From: a bacterium
GTDB lineage: Bacteria > Planctomycetota > Planctomycetia > Planctomycetales > Planctomycetaceae
Direction of reading: 5' to 3'
NCBI GenBank assembly: GCA_016125225.1
Contig: WGME01000013.1
Coordinates: forward strand, 434,001-498,000
Length of the DNA: 64,000 nt
Shown: positions 28,546-37,851 of the stretch, one piece after another
How the letters are laid out: every line of letters begins with the position of its first letter
Position numbering within the stretch: the first letter of the stretch is position 1
Notes under the pieces: model-generated
What the model was told of the DNA's origin: nothing
Databases searched by the model: none
The model's input: only the letters and a program-made list of their open reading frames with translations
Program-made: the position numbers and the translations under genes

Positions 28546-30171
28546 TTACAGACCATCCTTCGATTCTTGCTGAATCCCCAAGGCTTTGATACGCGATGCC
28601 AGTGTTGTGGGCTTAATCCCCAGCCATTGAGCGGCTCCATTTGGCCCCGAGACTCTGCCGTTGGATGCCTTCAATGCCGCCCGCAGATTATCGGCTTCGA
28701 TTTGTCGAATCTGCGCGTCGGTGCGAATTCCAACTTCTGCAATCGGATCGGCGGGAGCGCGCGATGGTTTGTTGGAAATGGGAAGCTCGATGCTTAATCG
28801 ACCTCCTGTTGACGTGATGACTGATCGCTCAATGACGTGCTGAAGTTCTCTGACGTTTCCGGGCCAGTCATACTGCTGCAACCTTTGCACATTCGCCAGA
28901 GTCAGCGGCAGTTTCCGACGGCCGACCTTCCTCGATGAAGATTCCAGAAAATGATCGGCAAGCAGGGGGATATCTTCTTTACGTTTGCGGAGTGGCGGAA
29001 CTTCGATGGGGAACACGCTCAACCGATAATAGAGGTCTTGCCGGAATCGGCCACCTTCTGCCTCTGTCCGCAGGTCGCGGTTTGTCGCGGCGACCAATCG
29101 CACATTGACGCGGCGTGTACGTTCTTCCCCAATCCGTTCCAGTTCGCCTTCCTGCAGCACGCGTAGCAGTTTAGCCTGCAATTCCAGTGGGATTTCACCC
29201 ACTTCGTCAAGGAATAGCGTGCCCCCTTCCGCCAGTTCAAACCGGCCCACTCGATCCCGTAGGGCCCCGGTGAAGGCTCCTTTGGCGTGACCAAAGAACT
29301 CGCTCTCATAAAGTTCGCGCGGCACGGCTGCACAATTCACCTTGATGAGAGGGCGGCCGGTTCGTTTGCTGCGAGCATGAATCTCGCGCGCGACAAGTTC
29401 TTTACCAGTACCGCTTTCACCCAGAATCAGGACTGAGGCATCAGTCGTTGCGACCAGATCAATCTGCCGTGCGACAGCTTTGATGGCGGGGCTTTGGCCG
29501 ATCAGTTCGCCAAATGCTCCCGCCCCGGTCACTTCTTCGCGGAGATATTCGTTCTCCAGTTCCAGTCGCTTGCGCAGCGAATCGATCTCGGCAAAGGCCC
29601 GCGCTGTCGTGATCGCAGAGGCGGCATGATCGGCTATCATCCGCAGCCAGCCCATGCATTCGTCACCAATTCTTTGTCGGGCGAATACCGCGAGTACCCC
29701 CAGAACCTGGCCACGATGGATAAGCGGCTGTCCGGCGAAGCCCCGAATGCCTTCCGACCGCATCCATTCTGGTTGAGCCACCCAATCGGGAAGTGGGTTC
29801 GTCAGCTCTGCGACCTCGATGGCCTCCCCGGTTGCGGCGATTCGTCCAACTTTCCGTGCACCAATCGGCATCCGGCGAAATGCCCCGTCAGTACCGTTCC
29901 ATTCAACAGCTGGATCGATAACGGATCGCCCACCGCTGGCGACAAGCTGAAGGCAGCGACTTTCTGTTTGGCACAAATCAGGCGTCAGACAGCCTGTGCA
30001 TTCGACTGTGGGTTGCACCAGCCAGATTCGGGTCAAGGCCACACGCGATGAGTCACTTAAGCGGTTGGTGATGAGCCGCATCAACTCGACGACAGAATGC
30101 TCCTGAGCCAAGTCGAGCAGGAGTCGCTTAGGATCGGATAGCAGCGGTTGCTGTGATTTCTCAGTTGGCAT
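28546..30171 (-). CDS. Sigma-54-dependent activator with Cys-rich GAF domain
   Basis: A 541-residue enhancer-binding protein. Residues ~20-190 are a GAF sensor domain with four Cys (C58-x2-C61-x5-C67-x5-C73), which suggests redox, metal or Fe-S sensing. Residues ~220-455 are the AAA+ domain with Walker A GESGTGKE, the sigma-54 contact loop GAFTGA and [13 protein letters not shown] (Walker B). The last ~60 residues form a Fis-type HTH ([20 protein letters not shown]). Domain order is that of NorR, but the sensor chemistry may differ. It is divergent from the AhpD-like/DUF417 pair, its probable target. Confidence 0.93.
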   Translation of the reverse strand: MPTEKSQQPLLSDPKRLLLDLAQEHSVVELMRLITNRLSDSSRVALTRIWLVQPTVECTGCLTPDLCQTESRCLQLVASGGRSVIDPAVEWNGTDGAFRRMPIGARKVGRIAATGEAIEVAELTNPLPDWVAQPEWMRSEGIRGFAGQPLIHRGQVLGVLAVFARQRIGDECMGWLRMIADHAASAITTARAFAEIDSLRKRLELENEYLREEVTGAGAFGELIGQSPAIKAVARQIDLVATTDASVLILGESGTGKELVAREIHARSKRTGRPLIKVNCAAVPRELYESEFFGHAKGAFTGALRDRVGRFELAEGGTLFLDEVGEIPLELQAKLLRVLQEGELERIGEERTRRVNVRLVAATNRDLRTEAEGGRFRQDLYYRLSVFPIEVPPLRKRKEDIPLLADHFLESSSRKVGRRKLPLTLANVQRLQQYDWPGNVRELQHVIERSVITSTGGRLSIELPISNKPSRAPADPIAEVGIRTDAQIRQIEADNLRAALKASNGRVSGPNGAAQWLGIKPTTLASRIKALGIQQESKDGL

Positions 30172-30217
30172 CGCACTGACTCACGACAATTCGTAGATTG
30201 AATTACGATTTATCGCT

Positions 30218-30229
30218 ATTTCGCGAAAT
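30218..30229. promoter_or_regulatory. Palindrome, candidate upstream activator site
   Basis: ATTTCGCGAAAT, a perfect 12-bp palindrome in the divergent intergenic region. It lies about 85 nt upstream of the possible -24/-12 promoter at 30305, a usual distance for an enhancer-binding protein's activator site. Confidence 0.4.
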
Positions 30230-30268
30230 GTCGTAACGATACTCTGGGTGGAGATAGGAACGCAATAG

Positions 30269-30281
30269 ATTACATTGTAAT
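30269..30281. promoter_or_regulatory. Second palindrome in the same intergenic region
   Basis: ATTACA-T-TGTAAT, perfect 13-bp symmetry, ~35 nt upstream of the possible sigma-54 promoter. It could be a second activator site or an IHF-type/other regulator site. Confidence 0.35.
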
Positions 30282-30304
30282 AAGTTATGAAATCATATGT
30301 GCTA

Positions 30305-30320
30305 TGGCACGCCAAATGAT
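30305..30320 (+). promoter_or_regulatory. Possible sigma-54 (-24/-12) promoter for the AhpD-like gene
   Basis: TGGCACG matches the -24 element exactly. At the -12 position the sequence reads ATGA where TTGC is expected, so the match is only partial. The presence of a divergent sigma-54 activator is the main reason to list it. Confidence 0.3.
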
Positions 30321-30387
30321 TGGTACTCCGTCTCAGTCGCCGTCACGAATCGGTGAATTAACGAAACTCTGAGACAGGAGAACTCAA

Positions 30388-30924
30388 ATGCCACGCCTTA
30401 ATGCTCTCAACCCGGAAACGACCACAGGCAAAATCAAAGAACTGCTGGATGCAGTCAGCCGCAAACTTGGCATGGTCCCCAACATGATGCGAACCATGGC
30501 CAATGCTCCGGCCGTACTCGAAGGATACCTCCAACTGAGCAACGCTCTGAGTCATGGAACGCTCTCGGCTAAGGTCCGCGAGCAGATTGCGCTTGCAGTG
30601 GCCGAAGCCAACGGCTGCGACTACTGCCTCGCCGCCCACTCGGCAGTCGGCAAGATGGTGGGACTGACCGAAGACCAGATCCGCGACAGTCGCCATGGCA
30701 CCGCGGTCGACCCTAAGACCGATGCACTGATTCAGTTCGCGCGTAAGGTCGTAGAGACACGTGGTCGTGTCAGTGACCAGGATCTCAAGGACGTACGCGA
30801 TACTGGCTACGGCGACAATGTCATCGCTGAAGTCGTAGCTGGGGTGGCACTCGATATCTTCACCAACTACTTCAATATTGTTGCCGCCACTCACGTCGAT
30901 TTTCCCGCCGCGGCTCCCCTGTAA
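30388..30924 (+). CDS. AhpD-like carboxymuconolactone decarboxylase-family protein
   Basis: A 178-residue all-helical protein of the CMD/AhpD superfamily (peroxidase-related group). The catalytic-type motif is E-x-N-G-CDYCLAAH: a CxxC pair followed by a His, as in AhpD-type thiol peroxidase partners. AGGAGAA lies 6 nt before the ATG. Divergent from the Cys-rich GAF sigma-54 regulator and 63 nt upstream of a DUF417 gene, which suggests a regulated response to oxidants or reactive electrophiles. True decarboxylase activity is unlikely for this subgroup. Confidence 0.9.
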   Translation: MPRLNALNPETTTGKIKELLDAVSRKLGMVPNMMRTMANAPAVLEGYLQLSNALSHGTLSAKVREQIALAVAEANGCDYCLAAHSAVGKMVGLTEDQIRDSRHGTAVDPKTDALIQFARKVVETRGRVSDQDLKDVRDTGYGDNVIAEVVAGVALDIFTNYFNIVAATHVDFPAAAPL

Positions 30925-30987
30925 TTGAATCAGGAACAGCTTCGGTGACAAATCACGCATCCCATGGAATGAGCCCAGGAGGCGATC

Positions 30988-31590
30988 ATGTGCCATAGAT
31001 CTTCTCTGTACCAGTTGGCAGCGCGGTTCGAACAGACCGGCATCGTAATGACCCGCGTGGGTCTGATTGTGGTCTTGGTCTGGATTGGCAGTCTCAAGGT
31101 CTATCGTTATGAAGACGACGGTATTGTTCCCTTCGTGGCCAACAGCCCGTTCATGAGTTTTTTCTACCGGCAACCCGCCGGAGAATATCGGAAACATATG
31201 AATCGGGAAGGGGAGCTCGTTCCTGCCAATCGGGAATGGCATGAACGGAATGGAACGTACCCGTTTGCCTATGGGCTCGGCACGGTAATTGTCGCCTTTG
31301 GGTTACTCATCGCATTGCACCCGTGGCTGCCACAGGTTTCGACCGTCGGCAGCTTCCTGGTCTTTTTGATGTCGGTTGTGACCTTGTCATTCCTGGTCAC
31401 GACGCCTGAGTGCTGGGTGCCGGCGTTGGGTTCTCCCGAACACGGTTTCCCATTATTGTCCGGCGCCGGCCGGTTGGTTCTGAAGGACGCCATCATGATG
31501 GGGGCGGCCCTCGTCACGATGGCGGACTCAGCCAAGTTGTACCTCAGAAGACTGGAAGCGGTGCGGCCACCACTGTCTGCGGTCCTATGA
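30988..31590 (+). CDS. DUF417 (RclC/YkgB-like) membrane protein
   Basis: A 200-residue inner-membrane protein with four hydrophobic segments (around residues 20-45, 95-115, 120-140, 165-185). Family segments: GLIVVLVWIGSLKVYRYE, DGIVPFVANSPFMSFFY, TLSFLVTTPECWVPALG. DUF417 includes E. coli RclC, part of the reactive-chlorine resistance operon; the biochemical role is unknown. AGGAGG precedes the ATG. Its pairing with the AhpD-like gene and a Cys-sensor regulator fits an oxidant-response unit. Confidence 0.88.
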   Translation: MCHRSSLYQLAARFEQTGIVMTRVGLIVVLVWIGSLKVYRYEDDGIVPFVANSPFMSFFYRQPAGEYRKHMNREGELVPANREWHERNGTYPFAYGLGTVIVAFGLLIALHPWLPQVSTVGSFLVFLMSVVTLSFLVTTPECWVPALGSPEHGFPLLSGAGRLVLKDAIMMGAALVTMADSAKLYLRRLEAVRPPLSAVL

Positions 31591-31738
31591 TTCTTTCGCT
31601 GACATTTTTCTATGGGGCAGGGCAGGGCCCGTTATTTAATTCCTGTTCGGTGAAAAGTCACGTCACCCTGATTTTATGGTGAATCCCGGTTTCATTCACA
31701 GTGTCTGTATCGCCACCATCTGAACCCTCGAGGTCGCC

Positions 31739-31807
31739 ATGACTACTTTTGCTCCCACACAGCCAACATCTTCAACTGACTCGTCAACTGCTGACGGGCC
31801 GGGGTGA
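31739..31807 (+). CDS. Possible 22-residue Thr/Ser-rich small ORF
   Basis: ATG preceded by CGAGG about 5 nt upstream, followed by 22 codons (MTTFAPTQPTSSTDSSTADG...) with a Thr/Ser/Pro composition, then TGA. A rho-independent terminator follows 40 nt later, so ORF plus hairpin has the layout of a leader peptide or a small independent transcript. No homologue known to me. Very tentative. Confidence 0.25.
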   Translation: MTTFAPTQPTSSTDSSTADGPG

Positions 31808-31846
31808 GTGATTGTGTTGAGCGAACCAAGCCAGCCAATCACGCCA

Positions 31847-31880
31847 GCCCGCCCGGTTGCATGACCCGGCGGGCTTTTTT
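31847..31880 (+). terminator. Rho-independent terminator
   Basis: GCCCGCC (31847-31853) pairs with GGCGGGC (31868-31874), with further GG/CC pairing inside, and is followed by six T residues. It is the best terminator on the plus strand in the window. It would end the AhpD-like/DUF417 transcript or that of the small ORF just before it. Confidence 0.75.
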
Positions 31881-32623
31881 GTTGGGATACACTTGGCCTT
31901 CGTTTCTACTGCCCTTCTACTGCCCTGGAGCTGTATGGGCACAAAAAGGTAGGCGAGGCTGACCGTTTTGCCGTCCACGAAGGCAACAAAACGGCCGGCT
32001 CCGGCGTCGTTACCAAAGTTGCCGGATGACTTCAAGAAGCACCCTTGGTCCGAGCAATCGGATCAGGGGTGTCTTTGTGTATGGCTCGACCACGTCAAAG
32101 GTAGATCACCGGCACAACTGTTCTGTTGAGATGTCAGTCGATTCCGTGATCACGCTTCTCATCTCCACTGAGGAGTGGAACCCGCAACCAATCTGGCGAA
32201 AACTGCTGCTAAAAACACGAAGGGCCACAGGAGATTGCTCATCCTGCGCTCTCCACCACAAAGTGCATTAGCGGAGAGGCAGGGACACTCCGTCGAGTAT
32301 GGCAGTAACGTTCGGGTTCAATGGACTTTGGGCCTATACGAGCTGCCTTTCGGCATCCGCAATTCCAGGTACGACCAGCCTGCCGAAAAAACACATAACG
32401 CACACTTTAACACGCTTTTTATTATTGCATACCTATTGCATATGAATTCTGATGGCGTTATTGTGAGAGACGAGGTGGCAGCTGTATGTCCTCGCCTCGC
32501 AGCGTTTGCTGGGAGAGAGAGCACAGAAGGTATGAGTGACTTCGGATCGCCAATCCATGAAATCCGGCTGATCATCTCCCCTGAAAAAAGCCACCACTGG
32601 ATTCGTAAGAACTTTGTGTCCTG

Positions 32624-33907
32624 ATGATGTCTCGCATTCGCTCAACTCTGTATGCCTTGCTGACCTACGACTTCTGTCCGTGGGCGAATCGGTGGGTGTA
32701 TTGGATGAAGCGACCGATCGCCAGCTTGAGTCTGGCGGCCGTCGTTGCCTTGGCCTGTGCCATTTTTGTGAAGCCCCTGGCGTTCGTGGCTTGTGCTGCC
32801 GTCCTGTTCGTGCTGGCCCTTGGGTACTGCTGGCCATGGATAAACGTGCGGGGTTTGTCGGCGACGCTGCAGTTTCGGCAGTTGCGCGTCACCGAATGGA
32901 CACCGGTGGAAGCGGTGATTCAAATCACCAACCGCTGGCCCTGGCCGGTGTGGGGCATCTCGTTGGAGGGCCGATTCGATCAGGATCATGGCGTGGGATT
33001 GGCTCGAGTGGCTGGCCGTTCCACTACGGAATTTGCCTGGGAAATCACGCCGAGTTGTCGCGGCGAGTACCCCCAATCGTCCCTCTGGCTGACAACGGGC
33101 TTTCCATTCGGAGTGCACATGGCCCGGCGGCCAGTGAATGTCGAACAGACAGTGCTCGTGTGGCCGCGCATCATTCCCCTCGAAACGTTGTTAGATGCCG
33201 CCAAAACGCGACCATCGGATGACTTCTGTTCCGATCATCGTGTCGGTGACAGCGGCGATATGACCGGGACGCGTCCGTTCCGAAATGGCGACTCACTCCG
33301 CCGTGTACATTGGGCTCAGACGGCACGGCAAGGTCGCATGATCGTGTGTGAACGACAGGCGCCGTCGCAAGCGGCCATCCGCGTGGTGTTCGACTCCGAT
33401 CCGAAACTGCATGGCGGCACTGGTAGCGACAGCACGCTCGAATGGGCCATTCGCATTGCGGCCAGTGTCTGCGAAGCCTATCACCGCGAAAATGCCCATG
33501 TGGAATGCTGCTTCGGTCATGAATCAATTCCTCTGTCACATGGGAAACAGGGGTGGAAACGATTTCTGGATGCGCTCTCCCTCTGGCAGCCCTGTCAGGA
33601 CGCTCACGCTGAGGATTGTGGGCATGAACACGATGCTGCCCACTGCCGGAGAATTCATCATCACAACTGCGGTGTGTTTCAACTGACGATCACGACCGAT
33701 CTGGGGTTGGCGCACCGGACCGAGCATCGGCATGTGCACGGAGATCAACGCCTGGTGGTCTTGAGCACAACCGCATTTGCCGAGCCGTGTGCGTTGTGTC
33801 ACCAGCCCCATCCCATGCCGACACGACGGGCCATTTTTCTGGATCGACCACAAGCCATCGCAGAAGATTTCCGCCGCAAGTGGAGGCTGGCTTGCCATGT
33901 CGGTTAA
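32624..33907 (+). CDS. DUF58 domain protein
   Basis: A 427-residue protein with two hydrophobic segments near the N-terminus (residues ~30-75). The DUF58 core is at ~205-240: TGTRPFRNGDSLRRVHWAQT followed by ARQGRMIVCERQ, a signature of these vWA-like-fold proteins. DUF58 genes regularly stand beside MoxR ATPase and transglutaminase-like genes, as here, where all three overlap (11 nt with the next gene). They are thought to act with MoxR in assembly or stress-related processes at the membrane; exact role unknown. The C-terminal ~100 residues are His/Cys-rich (DCGHEHDAAHCRRIHHHNCG), which is unusual. Confidence 0.9.
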   Translation: MMSRIRSTLYALLTYDFCPWANRWVYWMKRPIASLSLAAVVALACAIFVKPLAFVACAAVLFVLALGYCWPWINVRGLSATLQFRQLRVTEWTPVEAVIQITNRWPWPVWGISLEGRFDQDHGVGLARVAGRSTTEFAWEITPSCRGEYPQSSLWLTTGFPFGVHMARRPVNVEQTVLVWPRIIPLETLLDAAKTRPSDDFCSDHRVGDSGDMTGTRPFRNGDSLRRVHWAQTARQGRMIVCERQAPSQAAIRVVFDSDPKLHGGTGSDSTLEWAIRIAASVCEAYHRENAHVECCFGHESIPLSHGKQGWKRFLDALSLWQPCQDAHAEDCGHEHDAAHCRRIHHHNCGVFQLTITTDLGLAHRTEHRHVHGDQRLVVLSTTAFAEPCALCHQPHPMPTRRAIFLDRPQAIAEDFRRKWRLACHVG

Positions 33908-36320
33908 GGCGGCGACCACGAAGGGAAACAATCACGGCCAAGCCAATATGGCCTCCATGCGACTGGCATGGTTGCTCGCTTTCCTGGCGACACTGATCCT
34001 CGAAATTGCCATGGGCGACGGAGAACGTTCGACGTTGGAACTGGCGGCGATTGTCAGTTTCGAATTCGGAATGGTTGTCGCGGGAACGGTCTTCGTGCGC
34101 TGGTGGGAACGAAGGGCCCAGCCATCCAGCAACCAGCGTGTCATGGCGATCTTCGTGCTGGCCACCGTTCCGTTTTTGCTGGAACTGGTCATCCGTGGGT
34201 TGACCTTCACGATGCTGCCGCTGGAGTTATTGCTGCTCTCCCATTTCCGTAATGTGGTCCTGGCATCAGCGGTGTGGTCTCATCGTCCAGACGGACAGCG
34301 TATCACCTGTGCTCTGAGCATGTTTCTGGCCATCTTCGCCTCAGCCTTATCGACACAGCTTTGGTTGCAAGGTCTGGTGGTGGTCTTTGCAGTCGTCGGA
34401 GTCTGGTGGTTGATCGGCAGCTATTGGGAGCGTCTGCAGGGGCAACTGACCGCGACGTCTCAGACACCGATGTCCCGCAGCTGGCTGATCACACTTCCCG
34501 TCTGCCTGGTTTTATTGTTGCTCGCGTTGCCGGTTGCAGGCACGCAAACCCGGGTCCTCTCCGGCTTCCTGCCCAGTTCCGGGGGCAGCGAATGGTACAG
34601 CGAAGCCGCCCGCAGTGGTGTCGGCGATGGCGATCAACTGGTGGCGGGAACGGAGAACATTCAAAGTTTCGCGCCGATCGAAGATGCCCCGTTTCTCTCG
34701 TCCCACGAACCGAGTCTCTACGATCTGTTTGATGAATCGTATAACGAGGCGATCCAGCCCCGGAAGAGTGATCGTGCGATCGCCTTGCCTCCGCAACAGC
34801 GACCACAGACTCCCGAACGGGAACTTGCGGCATCGCGTCAGGCGGACAAACAGTTTTCGACACTCCGCAAATTGGGGAACCCCCGGCAGAGCGAGGTGGG
34901 AGATCGGGATTCCGAGGCGATCTTGTATGTCAAAGGGCGTACCCCTTTGCATCTCAAGCTGGAAGTCTTTGATCGTTATGATGGCCTCGACTGGTTTCCC
35001 GAAGATGTCCCCGATCATCCGCCGGCACTGACCATGCAATCCCTGCACGGGCGACCGTGGGTACGCTGGTCGATAGCACAATCCACTGACATCTATAGCC
35101 AACCCGAATCGCATGCTCTGAAGATCATTCGCCTCGACTCCAATCGCGTTCCGGCCCCCACGCAGTTGCTGGGTGTGCATATCGATCAAATCGATCAAGC
35201 CGATTTCTACCGGTGGGCTCAACCGGGTGTGTTGCGTTTGGACCGCGACAAATTCCCCTCGCTATTGACCATGCACGTACAGTCACGTGTGGTGGATGAG
35301 CGTCGCGTGACTCAAGCCTCGACCATCTTTTCCGGCGGTCGCCCGAACTATCGCTTCTATGGCGACGATGCCGAGTCGGCCCGTGTGCAAACCCTCGCCG
35401 AGGAATGGACGGCCGGTGTGCCCGCTGGCTGGCCGCAGATTCAGGCGATCATTGCCCGGTTACGGCAAGAGTGTCAGCTCGACCCCTTGGCCAGGCCACC
35501 CGAGGATTGTCAGCACACCGTCGCCGAGTTTCTGCTGGAAAGCCGCCGTGGCCCCGACTATCAGTTTGCTTCCGCTGCGGTGCAGTTACTGCGATCGCTG
35601 GGTTATTCGGCTCGATTCGTCAGCGGGTTCTATGTGCGGCCCACGCGTTATGATCCCCGTTCACAGCACACCCCCGTTCTGAAGGATGACGTGCACGTCT
35701 GGCTGGAAGTCTATGCCGGTGCAGGGGACTGGATTCCTTTGGAACCAACACCCGGCTATGAACTGTTGACGCCCCCGCCGACTTTCACAGAACAGTTGCA
35801 AGCCGTTTGGTGGTCGTGCCTCGCCTTCATTTGGGATCAGTTGGTGCTCTTGTCACTGACGGTCTTTGCCTTGGCTACAGCGATTTGGCAACGGCACGTT
35901 CTCATCGATGCGATGGCAACACTGGCCTGGCGCTGGGGGACGGTACGGGAAGAACGGGACCGGGTGCGCCGCACACTCAAGTTGCTTCTGAGCCGCTGTC
36001 GTCGAGCTGGCGTTCCCTGCCCGCCAGGGATGCCGCCCACACGCTGGCTTAGCGACACCTGTCAGACGACCGATACCGTCGAACAAGCGGCCCTCCTCGA
36101 CTTCCTGCGACTGGCCGACTGGGCCAGCTATGCCCCGCCGTCAACACCCCCTGTGAAACACGCGCCGGTGGTATGTGCTGACCTCATCCGTGTCTGGTCG
36201 CTGAGACGATTGCGGGGATTGCAACGCACCGTGCATGCCCGGACCACTTCCCGGTCGAGCCTCTCACATGGTTTTCATGGGATTTCCCTCCCTCTATTCC
36301 CGAAAAAGTCCCCAGCATGA
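33897..36320 (+). CDS. Transglutaminase-like membrane protein (DUF3488-type) with altered catalytic triad
   Basis: The frame opens at 33777, but ATG 33897 has GGAGG upstream and overlaps the DUF58 stop by 11 nt, so I use it (807 residues). Residues ~20-230 hold 6-7 membrane segments (DUF3488-like), then a long periplasmic part, a transglutaminase core around residues 540-640, one more membrane segment near 655, and a cytosolic tail. In the core the expected G-x-C-x-x-FA is RRGPDYQFASA, with Asp (35556-35558) where the nucleophilic Cys belongs. His (DVHVWLEVY) is kept; the third residue is Glu (WIPLEPTP) instead of Asp. Probably catalytically dead. Confidence 0.88.
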   Translation: MSVKAATTKGNNHGQANMASMRLAWLLAFLATLILEIAMGDGERSTLELAAIVSFEFGMVVAGTVFVRWWERRAQPSSNQRVMAIFVLATVPFLLELVIRGLTFTMLPLELLLLSHFRNVVLASAVWSHRPDGQRITCALSMFLAIFASALSTQLWLQGLVVVFAVVGVWWLIGSYWERLQGQLTATSQTPMSRSWLITLPVCLVLLLLALPVAGTQTRVLSGFLPSSGGSEWYSEAARSGVGDGDQLVAGTENIQSFAPIEDAPFLSSHEPSLYDLFDESYNEAIQPRKSDRAIALPPQQRPQTPERELAASRQADKQFSTLRKLGNPRQSEVGDRDSEAILYVKGRTPLHLKLEVFDRYDGLDWFPEDVPDHPPALTMQSLHGRPWVRWSIAQSTDIYSQPESHALKIIRLDSNRVPAPTQLLGVHIDQIDQADFYRWAQPGVLRLDRDKFPSLLTMHVQSRVVDERRVTQASTIFSGGRPNYRFYGDDAESARVQTLAEEWTAGVPAGWPQIQAIIARLRQECQLDPLARPPEDCQHTVAEFLLESRRGPDYQFASAAVQLLRSLGYSARFVSGFYVRPTRYDPRSQHTPVLKDDVHVWLEVYAGAGDWIPLEPTPGYELLTPPPTFTEQLQAVWWSCLAFIWDQLVLLSLTVFALATAIWQRHVLIDAMATLAWRWGTVREERDRVRRTLKLLLSRCRRAGVPCPPGMPPTRWLSDTCQTTDTVEQAALLDFLRLADWASYAPPSTPPVKHAPVVCADLIRVWSLRRLRGLQRTVHARTTSRSSLSHGFHGISLPLFPKKSPA

Positions 36321-37279
36321 GCCCGGTTCTGGAAACGCCTGTGATCCATAGCACATCCCATAGCGCGCTGATAGAACGCCTGCGCGAACGCTTGAATGCA
36401 GCCTTGCGCGGCAAAGCCGATGTCGTGCAGTTCGTGCTCACGTGTCTTTTTGCCCGCGGACATCTGTTACTGGAAGACCGGCCCGGCCTGGGTAAAACGA
36501 CCTTGGCCAAAGCCCTGGCGGAGTCGCTTGGCGGCCGGTTCGCCCGTGTGCAATGCACCCCCGATTTGCTTCCCAGCGACATCACGGGTTTCAACATCTT
36601 CAATCAGAAAACACATGAATTCGAGTTTCGGACCGGCCCGGTCTTCTCCGAGATTCTCCTCGCGGATGAAATCAACCGCGCCACGCCGCGGACACAAAGT
36701 GCCCTGCTGGAAGCGATGGCCGAGCGGCAGGTGACCGTAGATGCCACACGCTATCCCTTGGCAGAAGAGTTTTTCGTCATCGCGACGCAGAATCCGCATG
36801 AGCAGCATGGCACCTACCCGTTGCCCGAGGCACAACTCGACCGCTTCGCCATGAAGCTCAGTATCGGCTATCCCGATCGGGACGATGAGCGGGCCATGCT
36901 GACCGATGCCGTGCAAACGGCTCGTCAGTCTTCTCATCAATTACAGCCCCTGTTGCAACCCGGTCAACTGGCCGCGCTGCAACAGCATGTTGCGAGTCTG
37001 GCGGTGGTGCCGAGCGTGCAGGACTATCTCGTGCGTCTTGCTGAGTCGTCACGCCAACATCCCGAAATCGCTTTGGGACTCAGTCCGCGGGGATTGCTCA
37101 CCTGGCAACGGCTGGCACAGGCCTGGGCCTTTCTGGATGGTCGAGATTTCGTCACTCCCAGCGATGTGCAGGATGTCGCTTATCCGGTCCTCTCGGTCCG
37201 GCTGGCTATCGATCGGGATGTTCCACGCTCCGTGATCGCCGATCTGCTTGCCCGCGTTGAAGTCCCAGTGCTCGCATGA
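36317..37279 (+). CDS. MoxR-family AAA+ ATPase
   Basis: A 320-residue AAA+ ATPase. Walker A is DRPGLGKTTLAKALA, Walker B LLADEINRATPRTQSALLEA, and sensor residues follow in IATQNPHEQHGTYPLPEAQLDRF, the MoxR signature. The C-terminal lid includes GLSPRGLLTWQRLAQAWA. MoxR proteins act as chaperone-like ATPases, often with DUF58/vWA partners. Its start overlaps the transglutaminase stop by 4 nt (ATGA) and its stop overlaps the next start, so it sits in the middle of a tightly coupled operon. Confidence 0.95.
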   Translation: MSPVLETPVIHSTSHSALIERLRERLNAALRGKADVVQFVLTCLFARGHLLLEDRPGLGKTTLAKALAESLGGRFARVQCTPDLLPSDITGFNIFNQKTHEFEFRTGPVFSEILLADEINRATPRTQSALLEAMAERQVTVDATRYPLAEEFFVIATQNPHEQHGTYPLPEAQLDRFAMKLSIGYPDRDDERAMLTDAVQTARQSSHQLQPLLQPGQLAALQQHVASLAVVPSVQDYLVRLAESSRQHPEIALGLSPRGLLTWQRLAQAWAFLDGRDFVTPSDVQDVAYPVLSVRLAIDRDVPRSVIADLLARVEVPVLA

Positions 37280-37845
37280 TTGTAAGAAAGTCTGACGAAA
37301 TGATGATTTTGCGATCAAAGCAGGCAGGCTTTCTTTTCTTAGCATTCGGCCTGTGTGCCTTGGAGTTGGCGGGCTGCGCTCCAGCGACTGTCAACAAATC
37401 CCCAACCACAACAGCTCACGAGGACCATGATCACGAGCACGAACATGGGATTCCCTCTCACAAACCGAAAACCTTAACCGATGCGGTCGGGCAACTGGTT
37501 CCACGCTGGAAGTCCGTCACGGCTGAAGTTCAAGCCGGCCATGTTGAACACGTTGAAGGGGAGTTTACCGAACTTCTGGACATCATCCGCTGGTTGCCGG
37601 AACTCGCTGCCGACACCGACCTGAAGAAAGCTGAGTGGGAGCAGGTGCAGCACTCGTCGCAAGAGTTGGAAACGATCGTCCTGGCGCTACGTTCATCCCG
37701 TGGGATATCTAACTCCGAAGACTTTGACACCCTTGCCGCTCAGTTGCTGCGGTTGGCCGAGAGCACAGTGTCACCCGCTTCGGAATCACCACACGCCGCC
37801 ACTGAAGAATCCGTCGAGTCTGAACCGCACCATTCCGCAAAGTGA
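37276..37845 (+). CDS. Small lipoprotein with His-rich N-terminus
   Basis: A 189-residue protein whose ATG overlaps the MoxR stop (ATGA); ATGs at 37300/37303 are alternatives. Lipobox LELAGC places it in the envelope. Soon after the anchor comes AHEDHDHEHEHGIPSH, a likely metal-binding stretch. The rest (residues ~60-170) is predicted helical, with no family that I recognise, and ends in an acidic, His-containing tail. The next gene, 6 nt away, is a YraQ-type permease, so a role in metal handling is possible but unproven. Confidence 0.8.
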   Translation: MIVRKSDEMMILRSKQAGFLFLAFGLCALELAGCAPATVNKSPTTTAHEDHDHEHEHGIPSHKPKTLTDAVGQLVPRWKSVTAEVQAGHVEHVEGEFTELLDIIRWLPELAADTDLKKAEWEQVQHSSQELETIVLALRSSRGISNSEDFDTLAAQLLRLAESTVSPASESPHAATEESVESEPHHSAK

Positions 37846-37851
37846 TCCATC

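Larger units (their letters stand above)
31591..32623. other. Intergenic region with short ORF and terminator
   Basis: About 1030 bases. It holds a possible 22-residue ORF (31739-31807) and a strong terminator hairpin (31847-31880), both listed separately. A 149-codon open frame at 32175-32624 has no ribosome-binding site or recognisable domain and I do not accept it as a gene. The promoter of the DUF58 operon must lie in the 3' part; I see nothing distinctive there. Confidence 0.5.

Noticed and set aside
30358-31242. 294-codon minus-strand frame
   Set aside because: Antisense to the AhpD-like and DUF417 genes, which have good ribosome-binding sites and families.
32175-32624. 149-codon plus-strand frame before the DUF58 gene
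   Set aside because: No ribosome-binding site, no domain, no planctomycete-like composition.
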